DNA of 64,000 nt from Streptomyces sp. NBC_00287 (GCF_036173105.1 NZ_CP108053.1:8618001-8682000), one strand, 5' to 3'; shown: positions 51,230 to 61,087, numbered from the stretch's first letter. Made by a program: numbers and translations. Notes: generated from the letters alone by a model not told the origin.

Positions 51230-51910
51230 GTGACCGCGCCCCCCGACGACTGCCTCGCGCGCAACGAGTGGATCTGCGGCGAGTATCTGAGCACCCGCAG
51301 CGAGATCCTCTGGGACGCGGTGGTCCAGCATCTTCAACTGACGGCGGTCTCCGTCCTGCTCGGCCTCGTGCTCGCCCTGCCGCTGGCTGTGCTGGCGCGT
51401 CGCTGGGGCTGGGCCGCCGGGCCCGTGCTCGGCGTCACCACGATCCTCTACACGATTCCGTCCCTGGCGATGTTCTCGCTGCTGCTGCCCGTGTACGGCC
51501 TCTCGGAGAGCCTGGTCGTCGCCGGGCTCGTCCTGTACTCGCTCACCCTGCTGGTGCGCAACATCCTGGCCGGACTGCGCGCGGTCCCCGAGGAGACCCG
51601 GCAGGCCGCGCGCGGCATGGGCTACGGCCCCGTCCGCCTCCTCCTCACCGTTGAACTGCCCCTCGCCCTGCCCGCGGCCATGGCCGGACTGCGCATCGCC
51701 ACGGTCTCTGCGGTCTCGCTGGTCACGGTCGGCGCGATCGTCGGCTTCGGCGGGCTCGGCAACCTCATCTACGCGGGCATGAACACCTACTTCAAGGCAC
51801 AGGTGCTCACCGCGTCCGTGCTGTGCGTGGTGATCGCGATCGTCGCCGACGTCCTGCTCCTCGGCGTGCAGCGGCTGATGACACCCTGGACCAGGGCGGT
51901 GCGCGTATGA
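51230..51910 (+). CDS. Glycine-betaine/choline-type ABC permease 1
   Basis: Permease of the OpuCB/ProW type, 226 aa with about five helices. The EAA-loop motif RQAARGMGYGPVRLLLTVELPLALPA is the ATPase contact and is diagnostic for quaternary-amine uptake systems. GTG 51230 is preceded by ATGGAG; a longer reading to 51158 gives no hydrophobic or family-like sequence. Overlaps the second permease by ATGA. Forms a system with that permease, the lipoprotein and the CBS-domain ATPase encoded on the other strand. Confidence 0.87.
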   Translation: MTAPPDDCLARNEWICGEYLSTRSEILWDAVVQHLQLTAVSVLLGLVLALPLAVLARRWGWAAGPVLGVTTILYTIPSLAMFSLLLPVYGLSESLVVAGLVLYSLTLLVRNILAGLRAVPEETRQAARGMGYGPVRLLLTVELPLALPAAMAGLRIATVSAVSLVTVGAIVGFGGLGNLIYAGMNTYFKAQVLTASVLCVVIAIVADVLLLGVQRLMTPWTRAVRV

Positions 51911-52578
51911 ACACCCTCGCCGACGCCTGGGACTGGCTCACCGACTCGGCGCACTGGGCCGGAGAGGACGGAATTTGGCAGCGGCTGCTGGAGCATCTCG
52001 TGCTCACCGTCGTATGCCTGCTGATCAGCTGCCTGATCGCGCTGCCGGTCGCGGTCGTGCTGGGCCACCTCGGCAAGGGTGGGGCGCTCGCCGTCAACAT
52101 CTCCAACATCGGCCGCGCGGTTCCCACCTTCGCCGTGCTGGTCCTGTTGCTGCTGACTCCGGTCGGGCGGTGGGGCGAGGGGCCGACCGTCGTCGCCCTG
52201 GTGCTGTTCGCCGTACCGCCGCTGCTCACCAATGCCTACGTCGGGATGCGCGAGGTCGATCGCAGTGTGGTGCGGGCGGCGCGGGGCATGGGGATGACGG
52301 GGCGACAGGTGATGTTTCACGTGGAGCTGCCTCTGTCGCTCCCGCTGCTGCTCACCGGCGTCCGGATCGCAGCCGTCCAGCTCGTCGCGACGGCCACCAT
52401 CGCCGCTCTGGCGGGTGGGGGAGGGCTCGGTCGGATCATCACGGCAGGGTTCAATCTGGCCAGTACGCCGCAGGTGGTGGCGGGGGCGGTGCTGGTGGCC
52501 GCCTTCGCGCTGGTCGTCGAGGGCGTGTTCGAGGTCGCCGAGCGGCTGTCGCCGCGGTGGGCCAAGGGGGCCTCGTGA
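51907..52578 (+). CDS. Glycine-betaine/choline-type ABC permease 2
   Basis: Second inner-membrane subunit (OpuCD-like), 223 aa. Membrane helices start after about residue 28 (LVLTVVCLLISCLIALPVAV), and the EAA loop reads VRAARGMGMTGRQVMFHVEL. It begins within the ATGA overlap with permease 1 and ends within a GTGA overlap with the binding lipoprotein, so all three are made together. Role: high-affinity import of compatible solutes under osmotic stress. Confidence 0.87.
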   Translation: MNTLADAWDWLTDSAHWAGEDGIWQRLLEHLVLTVVCLLISCLIALPVAVVLGHLGKGGALAVNISNIGRAVPTFAVLVLLLLTPVGRWGEGPTVVALVLFAVPPLLTNAYVGMREVDRSVVRAARGMGMTGRQVMFHVELPLSLPLLLTGVRIAAVQLVATATIAALAGGGGLGRIITAGFNLASTPQVVAGAVLVAAFALVVEGVFEVAERLSPRWAKGAS

Positions 52579-53510
52579 GGCGGCACTGGTGCTGGGTGGC
52601 CGCACTGCTCCTCACCGGCTGCTCCACCGGCCCCTCCTTGGAGACCCAAGGCGAGGTCACGGCCCCGCCCGGCGACAGCCGCAGCCTGACCATCGGATCC
52701 GCCGGATTCACCGAGAGCGATCTGCTCGCCCAGATGTACGCGCTGCTTCTGAACCAGGCCGGCTACCAGACCTCGATGCTCACCGTCGCCAACCGCGAAC
52801 TGTACGAACCCGCCCTGGAATCCGGGCAGATCGACGTCGTGCCCGAGTACGCGGCCACCTTCGCGGACTGGCTCAACGCCAAGTCCAACGGCGCCGACGC
52901 CGCACCGGTCGGCTCACCCGACCTCGACACGACCATGACGGCACTGCGCCGACTGGCCACCCCCCGCGGCCTCACCGTCCTGGACCCCGGGCGGGCGGTC
53001 GACCAGAACGCGTTCGCGGTGACCGCCGCCTATGCCCGCCAGAACGACCTGAAGACCCTCAGTGACCTCGGTGCCTCCGGCCTGGAGGTGCGGCTCGCGG
53101 CGGGCGACGAGTGCGTCCAACGCCCCTACTGTGCCCCCGGGTTGAAGGAGACCTACGGCATCGACGTCACCGGCGTCGACCCGAAGGGCGTCGGCACCAC
53201 CCAGGCGAAACAGGCCGTTCAGAGCGGCCAGGACCAGATGGTGCTGACCACCACGACCGACGCCACGCTGGACGAGTTCGGCCTGGTCCTCCTCGCCGAC
53301 GACAAGCACCTCCAGAACGCCGACTACGTCGTCCCCGTCGTCAACCGCGCCCGCGCGGGCAGCGAGCGGGTCGGCAAAGCCCTCGGCCGCCTCAACGACG
53401 TCCTCACCACCGCCGATCTCGCCTCGATGAACGAACAGGTCGACAGCTGGCGGCGGTTGGCGACCGATGTGGCCCGGACCTATCTCCAGGGCAAGGGCCT
53501 GCTGAAGTGA
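52575..53510 (+). CDS. Quaternary-amine-binding lipoprotein
   Basis: Extracellular solute-binding protein, 311 aa. Signal with lipobox LLTGC (Cys about residue 16), so it is lipid-anchored. The mature part begins with SLTIGSAGFTESDLLAQMYALLL, the usual opening of OpuAC/OsmX-like proteins, and VVPEYAATFADWLN follows. A Cys pair in DECVQRPYC may form a disulfide. GTG start overlaps the permease stop by 4 nt. Likely ligands are glycine betaine, choline or carnitine; the aromatic cage cannot be judged from sequence alone. Confidence 0.87.
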   Translation: MRRHWCWVAALLLTGCSTGPSLETQGEVTAPPGDSRSLTIGSAGFTESDLLAQMYALLLNQAGYQTSMLTVANRELYEPALESGQIDVVPEYAATFADWLNAKSNGADAAPVGSPDLDTTMTALRRLATPRGLTVLDPGRAVDQNAFAVTAAYARQNDLKTLSDLGASGLEVRLAAGDECVQRPYCAPGLKETYGIDVTGVDPKGVGTTQAKQAVQSGQDQMVLTTTTDATLDEFGLVLLADDKHLQNADYVVPVVNRARAGSERVGKALGRLNDVLTTADLASMNEQVDSWRRLATDVARTYLQGKGLLK

Positions 53511-53588
53511 CGCGCCCGTGACAACCGTCACCGTACTGGTGCGGCGCGCCGCCTTCCGGGCCGTCCCGCGCGGGGGTACAGGTACCTC

Positions 53589-54515
53589 ATGACGGTCGAC
53601 GGGGGACGCCGCCACCTGTGGTGGCAGGGACTACGCGAGTCGGTCGAGGGGGCGGACACTGATCTGCGCCCCGAGGGACTGACCCACATCGTGCCGGCCG
53701 GACTCGGCCCGGCCTACGTGAAGTTCGGGGACGTGTACCCCGAACAGCAGCTTCAACTGCAGCTCTTGTACGGCGCCTCGCAGCGCGCCTTCGAGCGCAA
53801 CACCCGAGTCGCGGCGCGCGTCACCGTGCAGCGCGTCCTCGGTAACGCGCTGAGCGATCCACGGCTGGAGGACGCCAAGCCGAACGACCACCTGGTCGAG
53901 TACCTCGACGAGGAGATAGCCGACCTGCGGGGACGGCTCGCGCAGGACAGCGCGACCGCCGTCAGCCGTGGCCTCAACGTCGGTCTGACGCTGGGCTCCG
54001 CCGCCAGCCTGGTGCTGCTCGGCGTACCGCTGCTGTGGGGCGTCGGCATGCTCCAGGCGCTGGGCGTGACGCTCAACTGCACCAACCGCTGGCATTTACT
54101 GGGCGCGTTCGTGTGCGGCGGAGTCGGCGCGTTCGGCGCGGTGCTCAGTGTGCTGGTCCGACTGCGCGGAAACGCCGAGCAGTTGACGAAGCGTCAGAAC
54201 AGCGCCCGGGACGGACTGATCGTGCCCGGCCAGATGGCCCGCAGCATGCGCCACGAGGGCGTGTACCGGGTGTTCGTCGGGTGGATCCTCGCGCTCGCGG
54301 TGTACTTCCTGCTCAGCGGCGGTCTCGTGCCCGTCTTCGAGGTACCGGCCACCGCGGCCGAGATCTGCCCGTCCGGCGGGAACCCCGGATCGGCCGCCAA
54401 GGGCACGGACTTCTGGGGGTTCTGGTGCGCCATAGGGTTCATCGCCGGGTTCAACGAGCGGTGGGCGTTCGGCATCCTGGGGCGCGAGGCGACACGTAAG
54501 CCGAAGGGCTCCTGA
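53589..54515 (+). CDS. Unrecognised membrane protein
   Basis: Protein of 308 aa that I cannot assign. A soluble, charged N-terminal part (about 1-128) leads to two helices (about 129-155 and 165-192), a short loop (LRGNAEQLTKRQNSARDGL) and a third helix near 230-250. The C-terminus may contain a fourth hydrophobic stretch (GFWCAIGFIAGFNERWA). The end FNERWAFGILGR resembles Actinobacterial DUF proteins that form channels, but this is only an impression. It sits between the betaine-lipoprotein gene (78 nt upstream) and the convergent ATPase gene (3 nt), inside the transporter locus. Confidence 0.65.
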   Translation: MTVDGGRRHLWWQGLRESVEGADTDLRPEGLTHIVPAGLGPAYVKFGDVYPEQQLQLQLLYGASQRAFERNTRVAARVTVQRVLGNALSDPRLEDAKPNDHLVEYLDEEIADLRGRLAQDSATAVSRGLNVGLTLGSAASLVLLGVPLLWGVGMLQALGVTLNCTNRWHLLGAFVCGGVGAFGAVLSVLVRLRGNAEQLTKRQNSARDGLIVPGQMARSMRHEGVYRVFVGWILALAVYFLLSGGLVPVFEVPATAAEICPSGGNPGSAAKGTDFWGFWCAIGFIAGFNERWAFGILGREATRKPKGS

Positions 54516-54518
54516 CGG

Positions 54519-55673
54519 TCACGCGTCCGCGACGGAGTCGAACCGCACCTGATCCCGCGGCACACCGAGCGCGTCCGCGTCCACCGAGCGGCGCAGCGCC
54601 TCGTGCAGCTTCGCCGGGGTCAGTACGCCCAGGAAGCGTGCCCCCTCCAGCACAGCGACCCAACCGGCGTCGTGCTGGAGCATCACCCCGAACGCCTGCT
54701 TCAGGGGCGCCCCCACCGGCACCCACGCGTTCATCCGGTGCGCGTGATCGCCGACGACCCCGCCCGCCTCGAGATCGTCCACCCCGGCCCAGCCGTGCAG
54801 CTCGCCCGCGTCGTCGAGCACGACGACCCACCGCCCACCCTCCGCCCGCAGCCGCTCGGCCACAGCGGGCCCCGCTTCCTCCGGCCGGGCGACCGGCGGC
54901 TGCTCCAGATCGTCCGCCTCGATCTCGGTCACCGACAGCCGCTTCAGCCCCCGGTCCGCGCCCACGAACTCCGCGACATACGGCGTCGCCGGCGTCCCGA
55001 GCACCGCCCCGGGCGTGTCGTACTGCTCGATGCGCCCCTGTCCGTACACCGCGATCCGGTCGCCAAGACGTACGGCCTCCTCGATGTCGTGCGTGACCAT
55101 CAGCACCGTCTTGCGCACAGCGGCCTGCATCCGCAGGAACTCGTCCTGCAACTGCTCGCGCACCACCGGGTCCACCGCCCCGAACGGCTCGTCCATCAGC
55201 AGCACCGGCGGATCGGCGGCCAGCGCCCGTGCCACGCCCACGCGCTGCCGCTGCCCGCCCGAGAGCTGATCCGGATAGCGCGGCCCGTACGTCTTCGGAT
55301 CGAGCCCCACGAGATCGAGCAGCTCCGCCGCCCGGGCCCGCGCCTTGGCCCGCTTCCAGCCGACCAGCGTCGGTACGGTCGCCGTGTTGTCGAGGATCGT
55401 GCGGTGCGGAAAGAGCCCGACCTGCTGGATGACGTACCCGATTCGCCGGCGCAGCCGCACCGGGTCGACCGTCATGACGTCCTCGCCGTTGACGAAGATC
55501 TGCCCGGAGGTCGGCTCGATCAGCCGGTTGACCATCATCATGGTCGTCGTCTTGCCGCAGCCGGACGGTCCCACGAGGGTCACGAGCTCACCCTCGTTCA
55601 CCTCGAAGCTGAGCCCGTCCACGGCCGTCGTGCCGTCCGGATACCGCTTGCTGACCTGCTCGAACCGGATCAT
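54519..55673 (-). CDS. Betaine-type ABC ATPase with two CBS domains
   Basis: ATPase of the ProV/OpuCA class, 384 aa. Walker A GPSGCGKT at 35-42, signature LSGGQ at 137-141, Walker B LLMDEP at 158-163; the last ~120 residues form a CBS pair that in this family senses ionic strength or cyclic-di-AMP. It is encoded opposite to its presumed partners (two permeases and a lipoprotein), an arrangement that would need separate control. Starts at ATG 55673, with the divergent rhamnosidase region upstream. Confidence 0.9.
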   Translation of the reverse strand: MIRFEQVSKRYPDGTTAVDGLSFEVNEGELVTLVGPSGCGKTTTMMMVNRLIEPTSGQIFVNGEDVMTVDPVRLRRRIGYVIQQVGLFPHRTILDNTATVPTLVGWKRAKARARAAELLDLVGLDPKTYGPRYPDQLSGGQRQRVGVARALAADPPVLLMDEPFGAVDPVVREQLQDEFLRMQAAVRKTVLMVTHDIEEAVRLGDRIAVYGQGRIEQYDTPGAVLGTPATPYVAEFVGADRGLKRLSVTEIEADDLEQPPVARPEEAGPAVAERLRAEGGRWVVVLDDAGELHGWAGVDDLEAGGVVGDHAHRMNAWVPVGAPLKQAFGVMLQHDAGWVAVLEGARFLGVLTPAKLHEALRRSVDADALGVPRDQVRFDSVADA

Positions 55674-55738
55674 GTCCGCACACTAACGGCCTGGCCGGAA
55701 CCCGACCCTCCAGCGCTGCCGAATGGCGGACTCCGTTT

Positions 55739-55752
55739 TTGAACGGTTTCAA
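55739..55752. promoter_or_regulatory. Candidate operator upstream of the rhamnosidase
   Basis: TTGAACGGTTTCAA: 5-bp inverted arms TTGAA/TTCAA around CGGT, LacI-family-like, 148 nt before the rhamnosidase start. The 226-nt divergent region shows no other strong signal. Confidence 0.35.
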
Positions 55753-55899
55753 TCAAGCCTCGCTTGCCGATTGGTTCTGTCTGAATCTGTCGAACTATTT
55801 CGCTGCTCAAGCTGTGGACACGCGCCACAACTGCCACTAGCTTCAACCGCCGACCGAGCTGAATCGATACAACTCCGAGCGAGCCGAAGGGACAACGGC

Positions 55900-58800
55900 A
55901 TGACCGACGGAGTCGACAGCACGAACGGCGGCAACGGCAGGACCGTGCGCCGCAGAACCGTCCTCACCACCGCCCTGGGCGCTGTACCGGTCGCCCTCGC
56001 GGGCGGCATCGGCGGCGCGGCGCCCGCGTCGGCGGCACCCACCGCTCAGCGCAACGCGGTCACCGGACTGACCGTCGAGCACCGGACCGACCCACTCGGC
56101 GTGGACGCGCAGCGCCCGAGGTTCGGCTGGCGCACGGAATCGCCGGTGCGGGGCCGACGGCAGACGGCGTACCGGATTCTGGTGGCGTCCACTCCGGAGC
56201 GGCTGGCGAACGGCCGCGCCGACGTATGGGACAGCGGGCGCGTCACCGCCGCGGACTCGGTGGCCGTGCGCTACGGGGGCAAGCCGCTGCGCCCCGCCAC
56301 CCGCTACCACTGGACGGTCCGCGTCTGGGACGAGAACGGCCGCGCGATCGGCGGCGCCCCCACCGCCCACTTCGAGACGGGCCTGCTCAGCACCGACGGC
56401 GTGCAGGGCTGGGACGGCGCCCGCTGGATCACCATGGCCGGCAAGGCACCGAACAGCCCCGGCGCCCCTCTGCTACGGCGCCAAGCAGCCCTGAAGGACC
56501 GGCCCGTCCGTGCGGCCCGCCTCTACATCTCCGCCCTCGGCGTGTACGACGCCCACGTCAACGGCCACCGCGTGACCGTGCCCCACGGCAACGGAACCAC
56601 CCAGGAACTGCTCACCCCGGGCTGGACCAACTACGACACGACCATCAGCTACCTGGCCTACGACGTGACCGAACTGCTCGCCGGGGAGCGGCAGGTCACC
56701 CTCGCCGCGGTGCTGGGCAACGGCTGGTACAACGGCCGGATCTCCGACAACAGCGCCTACTACTCCGCCGACGGCAACCGCCTCGTCCTCAAGGCCAAGC
56801 TCCTGATCCGCTACACCGACGGCTCCACCCAGACCGTCGTCACCGCACCCGGCACCGACTGGCGGGCGACGGACACCGGCCCCTACCGCGCCGACGACAT
56901 CTACGACGGGCAGACCTACGACGCCCGCAAGGAGCTGGCGGGCTGGACGGCGAACGGCTTCGACGCCTCCGCCTGGTCGGCCGTCGAGGAACACGACTTC
57001 GCGACCCGGTTCCCAGACTCCCGGCTGCTCGCCTACCCCGGCGAGAGCGCCCGCCTGGTGCCCGAGTGGGACCGGCCCCCGCAGTCGGTCAGCGTGTACA
57101 CGGGGGTGAGCGGGGAGGGCAAGGGCCGTATCGTCGTCGACCCCGACCGCACGACCGCCACCGATGTCACCCTGCGCCCGGGAGAGACCGCGGTCTTCGA
57201 CCTCGGCCAGAACATGGTCGGCGTCCCGCGCTACACCTTGCGCGGACCCGAGGGCGCCGAAGTCACCTTCAGATTCGGCGAGATGCTCAACGACGACAGC
57301 GCGGGCGCCGACGGCCCCGTGGGCTCCGTCTACCGCGCCAACCTGCGCAGCGCCAAAGCCACCAGCACATACACCCTCAAGGGCGACCCCGACGGCGAGA
57401 CCCACCAGGACTCGCTGACCTTCTACGGCTTCCGCTACGCCTCCGTCACCACGACCGCCACCGTCACCCTCACCGAACTGACCGGCCGGGTCGCCACCTC
57501 GGCGCTGAAGGACATCGGCACGATCACCACCGACGACTCCGACATCAACCAGCTGATCAGCAACGTCCGTTGGGGCCAGCGCGGCAACTACCTGTGGGTA
57601 CCCACCGACTGCCCCCAGCGCGACGAACGCTGCGGCTGGACCGGCGACACCCAACTCTTCTCCAAGACAGGCCTGTTCAACGCCGACGCGGTCAACTTCC
57701 TCAGCCACTTCCAGGACATGCTGATCGACTCGCAGCGCACCTACGGCCAGGACCAGGCCCAGTTCACCTGGATTGCCCCGGGTGCCCGCTACAACCAGCC
57801 CGTCCCCGCGAGCGGTTGGGCGGACTGCGGTGTGGTCGTCCCCTGGTCGGTGTGGCAGATGTCCGGCGACACCACGGTCATCGACCGGAGTTGGCCGGCG
57901 ATGAAGGCGTACCTGGACTGGATCCGTGAGCGCACCGGCGACACCTACGCCGGACAGGGCGCGATCTTCGGCGACTGGCTGGCGTTCCAGCAGACCAGCA
58001 CCCAGCTCATCAGCGATGTCTACTACGGCTACAGCGCCCGCCTCATGGCCGACATGGCCCGCGCCACCGGCCGCACCGCCGAGAGCGAGGCGTACGAGGA
58101 CCTCTTCGCGCGGATCAAGCGGACGTTCGTCGCCAAGTATCTGAGCACCGACGGCGGCACCCTCACCGTGCGCTCCAGCCTCGGCAACCCGCCGCCGTGG
58201 ACGGGCGGCAAGACCGAGGACGACAGCCAGACGGCCCTGCTCTGGGTCCTCAAACTCGGCTTCTACGACACCGAGGCCCAGCGCCGCGCACTTGTCACCC
58301 TGCTCGCCGAGAACATCGGCAACGACGAGGCGTACAAGGCCGCCCACCCCGACAGCACCCGGGTGGACTACGCCGAGAACACCCTCGCCGTGGGCTTCCT
58401 CGGCGTGAACGTCCTCGCCCCGGTGCTGACCGACGAGGGCCGCGCCGACCTCGCGTACAAGCTGCTCCACCAGGACGCGATGCCGTCCTGGCTGTACTCC
58501 GTGCAGAACGGCGCCACCACCATCTGGGAGCGCTGGAACTCGTACTCGAAGGAGGACGGCTTCGGCCCGGTCGACATGAACTCGTTCAACCACTACTCCT
58601 ACGGCGCGATCATGGAGTGGATGTACGAGAGCATGGCCGGCATCGCGAGCGACCCCGCCCACCCCGGCTTCAAGCACTTCCACCTGCGCCCGCACCTCGA
58701 CCCGACCGGGAAAATCACGCAGGTCAGGGGCTCACACCGGTCACCGTACGGCGAGATCGTCAGCGAATGGACGGTCGCGGACGGCAGGCTCACCTACCGG

Positions 58801-58983
58801 GCCACGGTGCCCGCGAACAGCACCGCGACCCTGCGTCTGCCCACCGCCGACCCGGACACCGTCCGCGAGGGCCGGACACCTCTGTCGCGCGCGGAGGGCG
58901 TGAAGTACCTCGGGGTTGCCGACGGGATCGCCTCCTACCGACTCCCCTCCGGCCGCTACGCGCTCTCGTCCGCGCTCGCCTGA
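55900..58983 (+). CDS. GH78 alpha-L-rhamnosidase, Tat-exported
   Basis: Extracellular alpha-L-rhamnosidase, 1027 aa. It opens with a Tat signal (VRRRTVLTTALGAVPVALAG), then an Ig-like N-terminal domain (LTVEHRTDPLGVDAQRPRFGW), beta-sandwich domains and an (alpha/alpha)6 barrel. The family motif DCPQRDERCGWTGD lies at residues 570-583 with the general acid Glu576; TTIWERWNSY supplies Glu877 as putative base. ATG 55900 has GAAGGGA upstream; a longer frame from 55723 lacks a signal at its start. It releases L-rhamnose from plant glycosides; the convergent rha-lut operon would consume it. Its 3' end overlaps the lutC 3' end by 28 nt. Confidence 0.92.
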   Translation: MTDGVDSTNGGNGRTVRRRTVLTTALGAVPVALAGGIGGAAPASAAPTAQRNAVTGLTVEHRTDPLGVDAQRPRFGWRTESPVRGRRQTAYRILVASTPERLANGRADVWDSGRVTAADSVAVRYGGKPLRPATRYHWTVRVWDENGRAIGGAPTAHFETGLLSTDGVQGWDGARWITMAGKAPNSPGAPLLRRQAALKDRPVRAARLYISALGVYDAHVNGHRVTVPHGNGTTQELLTPGWTNYDTTISYLAYDVTELLAGERQVTLAAVLGNGWYNGRISDNSAYYSADGNRLVLKAKLLIRYTDGSTQTVVTAPGTDWRATDTGPYRADDIYDGQTYDARKELAGWTANGFDASAWSAVEEHDFATRFPDSRLLAYPGESARLVPEWDRPPQSVSVYTGVSGEGKGRIVVDPDRTTATDVTLRPGETAVFDLGQNMVGVPRYTLRGPEGAEVTFRFGEMLNDDSAGADGPVGSVYRANLRSAKATSTYTLKGDPDGETHQDSLTFYGFRYASVTTTATVTLTELTGRVATSALKDIGTITTDDSDINQLISNVRWGQRGNYLWVPTDCPQRDERCGWTGDTQLFSKTGLFNADAVNFLSHFQDMLIDSQRTYGQDQAQFTWIAPGARYNQPVPASGWADCGVVVPWSVWQMSGDTTVIDRSWPAMKAYLDWIRERTGDTYAGQGAIFGDWLAFQQTSTQLISDVYYGYSARLMADMARATGRTAESEAYEDLFARIKRTFVAKYLSTDGGTLTVRSSLGNPPPWTGGKTEDDSQTALLWVLKLGFYDTEAQRRALVTLLAENIGNDEAYKAAHPDSTRVDYAENTLAVGFLGVNVLAPVLTDEGRADLAYKLLHQDAMPSWLYSVQNGATTIWERWNSYSKEDGFGPVDMNSFNHYSYGAIMEWMYESMAGIASDPAHPGFKHFHLRPHLDPTGKITQVRGSHRSPYGEIVSEWTVADGRLTYRATVPANSTATLRLPTADPDTVREGRTPLSRAEGVKYLGVADGIASYRLPSGRYALSSALA

Positions 58984-59612
58984 CCGCTCACCAGCACCAC
59001 CTCCAGGGTGCGCGGACCGTGCACCCCCTCGACCCGGTCCAGCTCGATGTCACTGGTCGCCGAAGGACCGGAGATCCAGGTCAACGGCCGGGCCGGGTCG
59101 AGGAGTTCGAGCGCTTGCGGCACGGAGGAGACGACCTGCTCCGGCACCCGTACGACGCAGATGTGGTGGTCGGGGACGAGGGTGATCCGGCGACGGCCCT
59201 GGTCGGGGCTGCCGTCGAGGACGAGGGTGCCGGTCTCGGCGATGGCGAGGGCGCAGCCGGTGACCACGCTCTCCACCTTGTCCAGCTCGTGCGGTGTGCT
59301 GACCGCGCGATCGTGCACCCGCGTGGGGTCGGCCGCCGACATCCACTCCGGCGGCAGGCCCGGGGGCACGAGCACATATTGCGGTCCGCGCTCCGCGAGC
59401 AACCGCATGATGAGGTACGGCAGCTCCTCGTCCGAGCACCGGTGTACGACGGCCCGATAGTCCGCGAGATTCTCGGCGAGCAGATCCACCGTCTCCTCGA
59501 CACTCCGCTCCCCGTGCTCCCTCAGATAGGCGCGTTCGATCGGGGCGTCCTCGCCCTGCACGTCGGCCAACGCGCGCCGCACCCGGCCCAGGATCCGTTC
59601 CCTGCTGCTCAC
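58956..59612 (-). CDS. lutC: Lactate utilization protein C
   Basis: LutC/YkgG-family subunit, 218 aa, of the LutABC complex that oxidises L-lactate to pyruvate. The conserved core GCALAIAETGTLVLDGSP and VPDHHICVVRVPEQVV lie at about residues 112-150, and the end has the usual GPSATSDIELDRVEGVHGP. GTG start at 59612 overlaps the lutB stop by 4 nt. It is the last gene of the leftward rha-lut operon; its end overlaps the convergent rhamnosidase gene. Confidence 0.9.
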   Translation of the reverse strand: MSSRERILGRVRRALADVQGEDAPIERAYLREHGERSVEETVDLLAENLADYRAVVHRCSDEELPYLIMRLLAERGPQYVLVPPGLPPEWMSAADPTRVHDRAVSTPHELDKVESVVTGCALAIAETGTLVLDGSPDQGRRRITLVPDHHICVVRVPEQVVSSVPQALELLDPARPLTWISGPSATSDIELDRVEGVHGPRTLEVVLVSGQASADESA

Positions 59613-61087
59613 TTGGCGCCGTCCTTTCCACCCTGCGTCCGCTTCCACCAGTCCCGGAACGGCTCGGGCGGCACCGCGGGCAGGTCCCGTGTGTCGCTCC
59701 ACGCCTTGCCGGGACCGGGCAGGCTGCGCGGATGCAGGCGCCGGGTGCGAGAGGCGAGCCGTTGGCCGGTGCGCAGGGCCGCCGGGCGGGCGAAGGCCCA
59801 GCCCGCCGCCCGCATGGCGGCCCGCTCTGCGGCGTGCCCCTTCGCCGGCTTCAGCACGACCTTGTTGCCGCGCTGTATGACCTGCCCGCCCTGCACGACC
59901 CGCTCCCGCAAATGCACCAGCACTTCGGGGATGTCGATGGCGACCGGGCACACCTCGTAGCAGGCGCCGCACAGTGATGAGGCGTACGGCAGGGAGGCGT
60001 CGATCTCGCTTGCGGTGCCCCGGAGTTGGGGGCTGAGGATGGCGCCGATCGGGCCGGGATAGACCGAGCCGTACGCATGGCCGCCCGCCCGCTCGTACAC
60101 CGGGCAGACGTTGAGACACGCGGAGCAGCGGATGCAGCGCAGGGCCTGGCGGCCGACCTCGTCGGCGAGGGTGTCGGTGCGGCCGTTGTCGAGGAGGACG
60201 AGGTGGAAGTTCTGCGGCCCGTCCTCATCCGTGGTCCCCGTCCATGTGCTCGTGTACGGGTTCATGCGCTCTGCGGTGGAGGAGCGGGGGAGGGTCTGGA
60301 GGAAGACCTCCAGGTCCTGCCAGGTCGGCACGATCTTCTCGATGCCGACGACGGAGATCAGCGTCTCGGGGAGGGTCAGGCACATGCGGCCGTTGCCCTC
60401 GGACTCCACGACGACGAGGGTGCCGGTGTCGGCGACCATGAAGTTGGCGCCGGAGATGCCGACTTTGGCGCGCAGGAACTTCTCGCGGAGGTGGAGGCGG
60501 GCGGCTTCGGCGAGTTCGGCGGGGGTGTCGGTGAGGCCCTCGGGGGCGGGACGGCCCCACTCGCTCATCTCGCGGGCGAAGATGTCCCGGATCTCGCCCC
60601 GGTTGCGATGGATCGCGGGGACCAGGATGTGCGAGGGCCGGTCCTTGCCCAACTGGACGATCAGCTCGGCGAGATCGGTCTCGTAGGCGCGGATGCCCTC
60701 CGCCTCCAGGGCTTCGTTGAGCCCGATCTCCTGTGTGGCCATCGACTTGACCTTGACGACCTCCGACTCCCCGGTCGCCTTCACCAGGTCCGCGACGATC
60801 CGGTTGGCCTCGTCGGCGTCGGTGGCCCAGTGGACGGTGCCGCCCGCCGCGGTGACCGACTCCTCCAACTGCACGAGGTAGCGGTCGAGATGACGCAGCG
60901 TATGGTCCTTGATCCGCGCGCCGGCGTCCCGCAGCTCCGCCCAGTCGTCGAGTTCCGCCGCGGCCTTCGCCCGCTTGCCGCGGATGGTGTGGGTGGCGTG
61001 GCGCAGATTGCCGCGCAGGGTCTGGTTGTGCACGGCCTCGTGCGCCGCCTTCGGAAAGGCCGGCATGCCTACGAATGTCCCGCTCAT
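59609..61087 (-). CDS. lutB: Lactate utilization iron-sulfur protein B
   Basis: LutB/YkgF-type subunit, 492 aa. An N-terminal LUD domain (about 60-300) shares the ADTGTLVVVESEGNGRMC signature with LutC. The C-terminal part carries two [4Fe-4S] clusters: CIRCSACLNVCPVY and CGACYEVCPVAIDIPE. The tail is basic and Trp-containing. Start ATG 61087 is inside the ATGA overlap with lutA. Electrons from lactate would run through these clusters to the respiratory chain; membrane partner not encoded here. Confidence 0.92.
   Translation of the reverse strand: MSGTFVGMPAFPKAAHEAVHNQTLRGNLRHATHTIRGKRAKAAAELDDWAELRDAGARIKDHTLRHLDRYLVQLEESVTAAGGTVHWATDADEANRIVADLVKATGESEVVKVKSMATQEIGLNEALEAEGIRAYETDLAELIVQLGKDRPSHILVPAIHRNRGEIRDIFAREMSEWGRPAPEGLTDTPAELAEAARLHLREKFLRAKVGISGANFMVADTGTLVVVESEGNGRMCLTLPETLISVVGIEKIVPTWQDLEVFLQTLPRSSTAERMNPYTSTWTGTTDEDGPQNFHLVLLDNGRTDTLADEVGRQALRCIRCSACLNVCPVYERAGGHAYGSVYPGPIGAILSPQLRGTASEIDASLPYASSLCGACYEVCPVAIDIPEVLVHLRERVVQGGQVIQRGNKVVLKPAKGHAAERAAMRAAGWAFARPAALRTGQRLASRTRRLHPRSLPGPGKAWSDTRDLPAVPPEPFRDWWKRTQGGKDGAK

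Noticed and set aside
56473..58695. 740-codon minus-strand frame opposite the rhamnosidase
   Set aside because: Shadow frame; the plus strand carries a Tat signal and the GH78 DCPQRDERCGWTGD motif.
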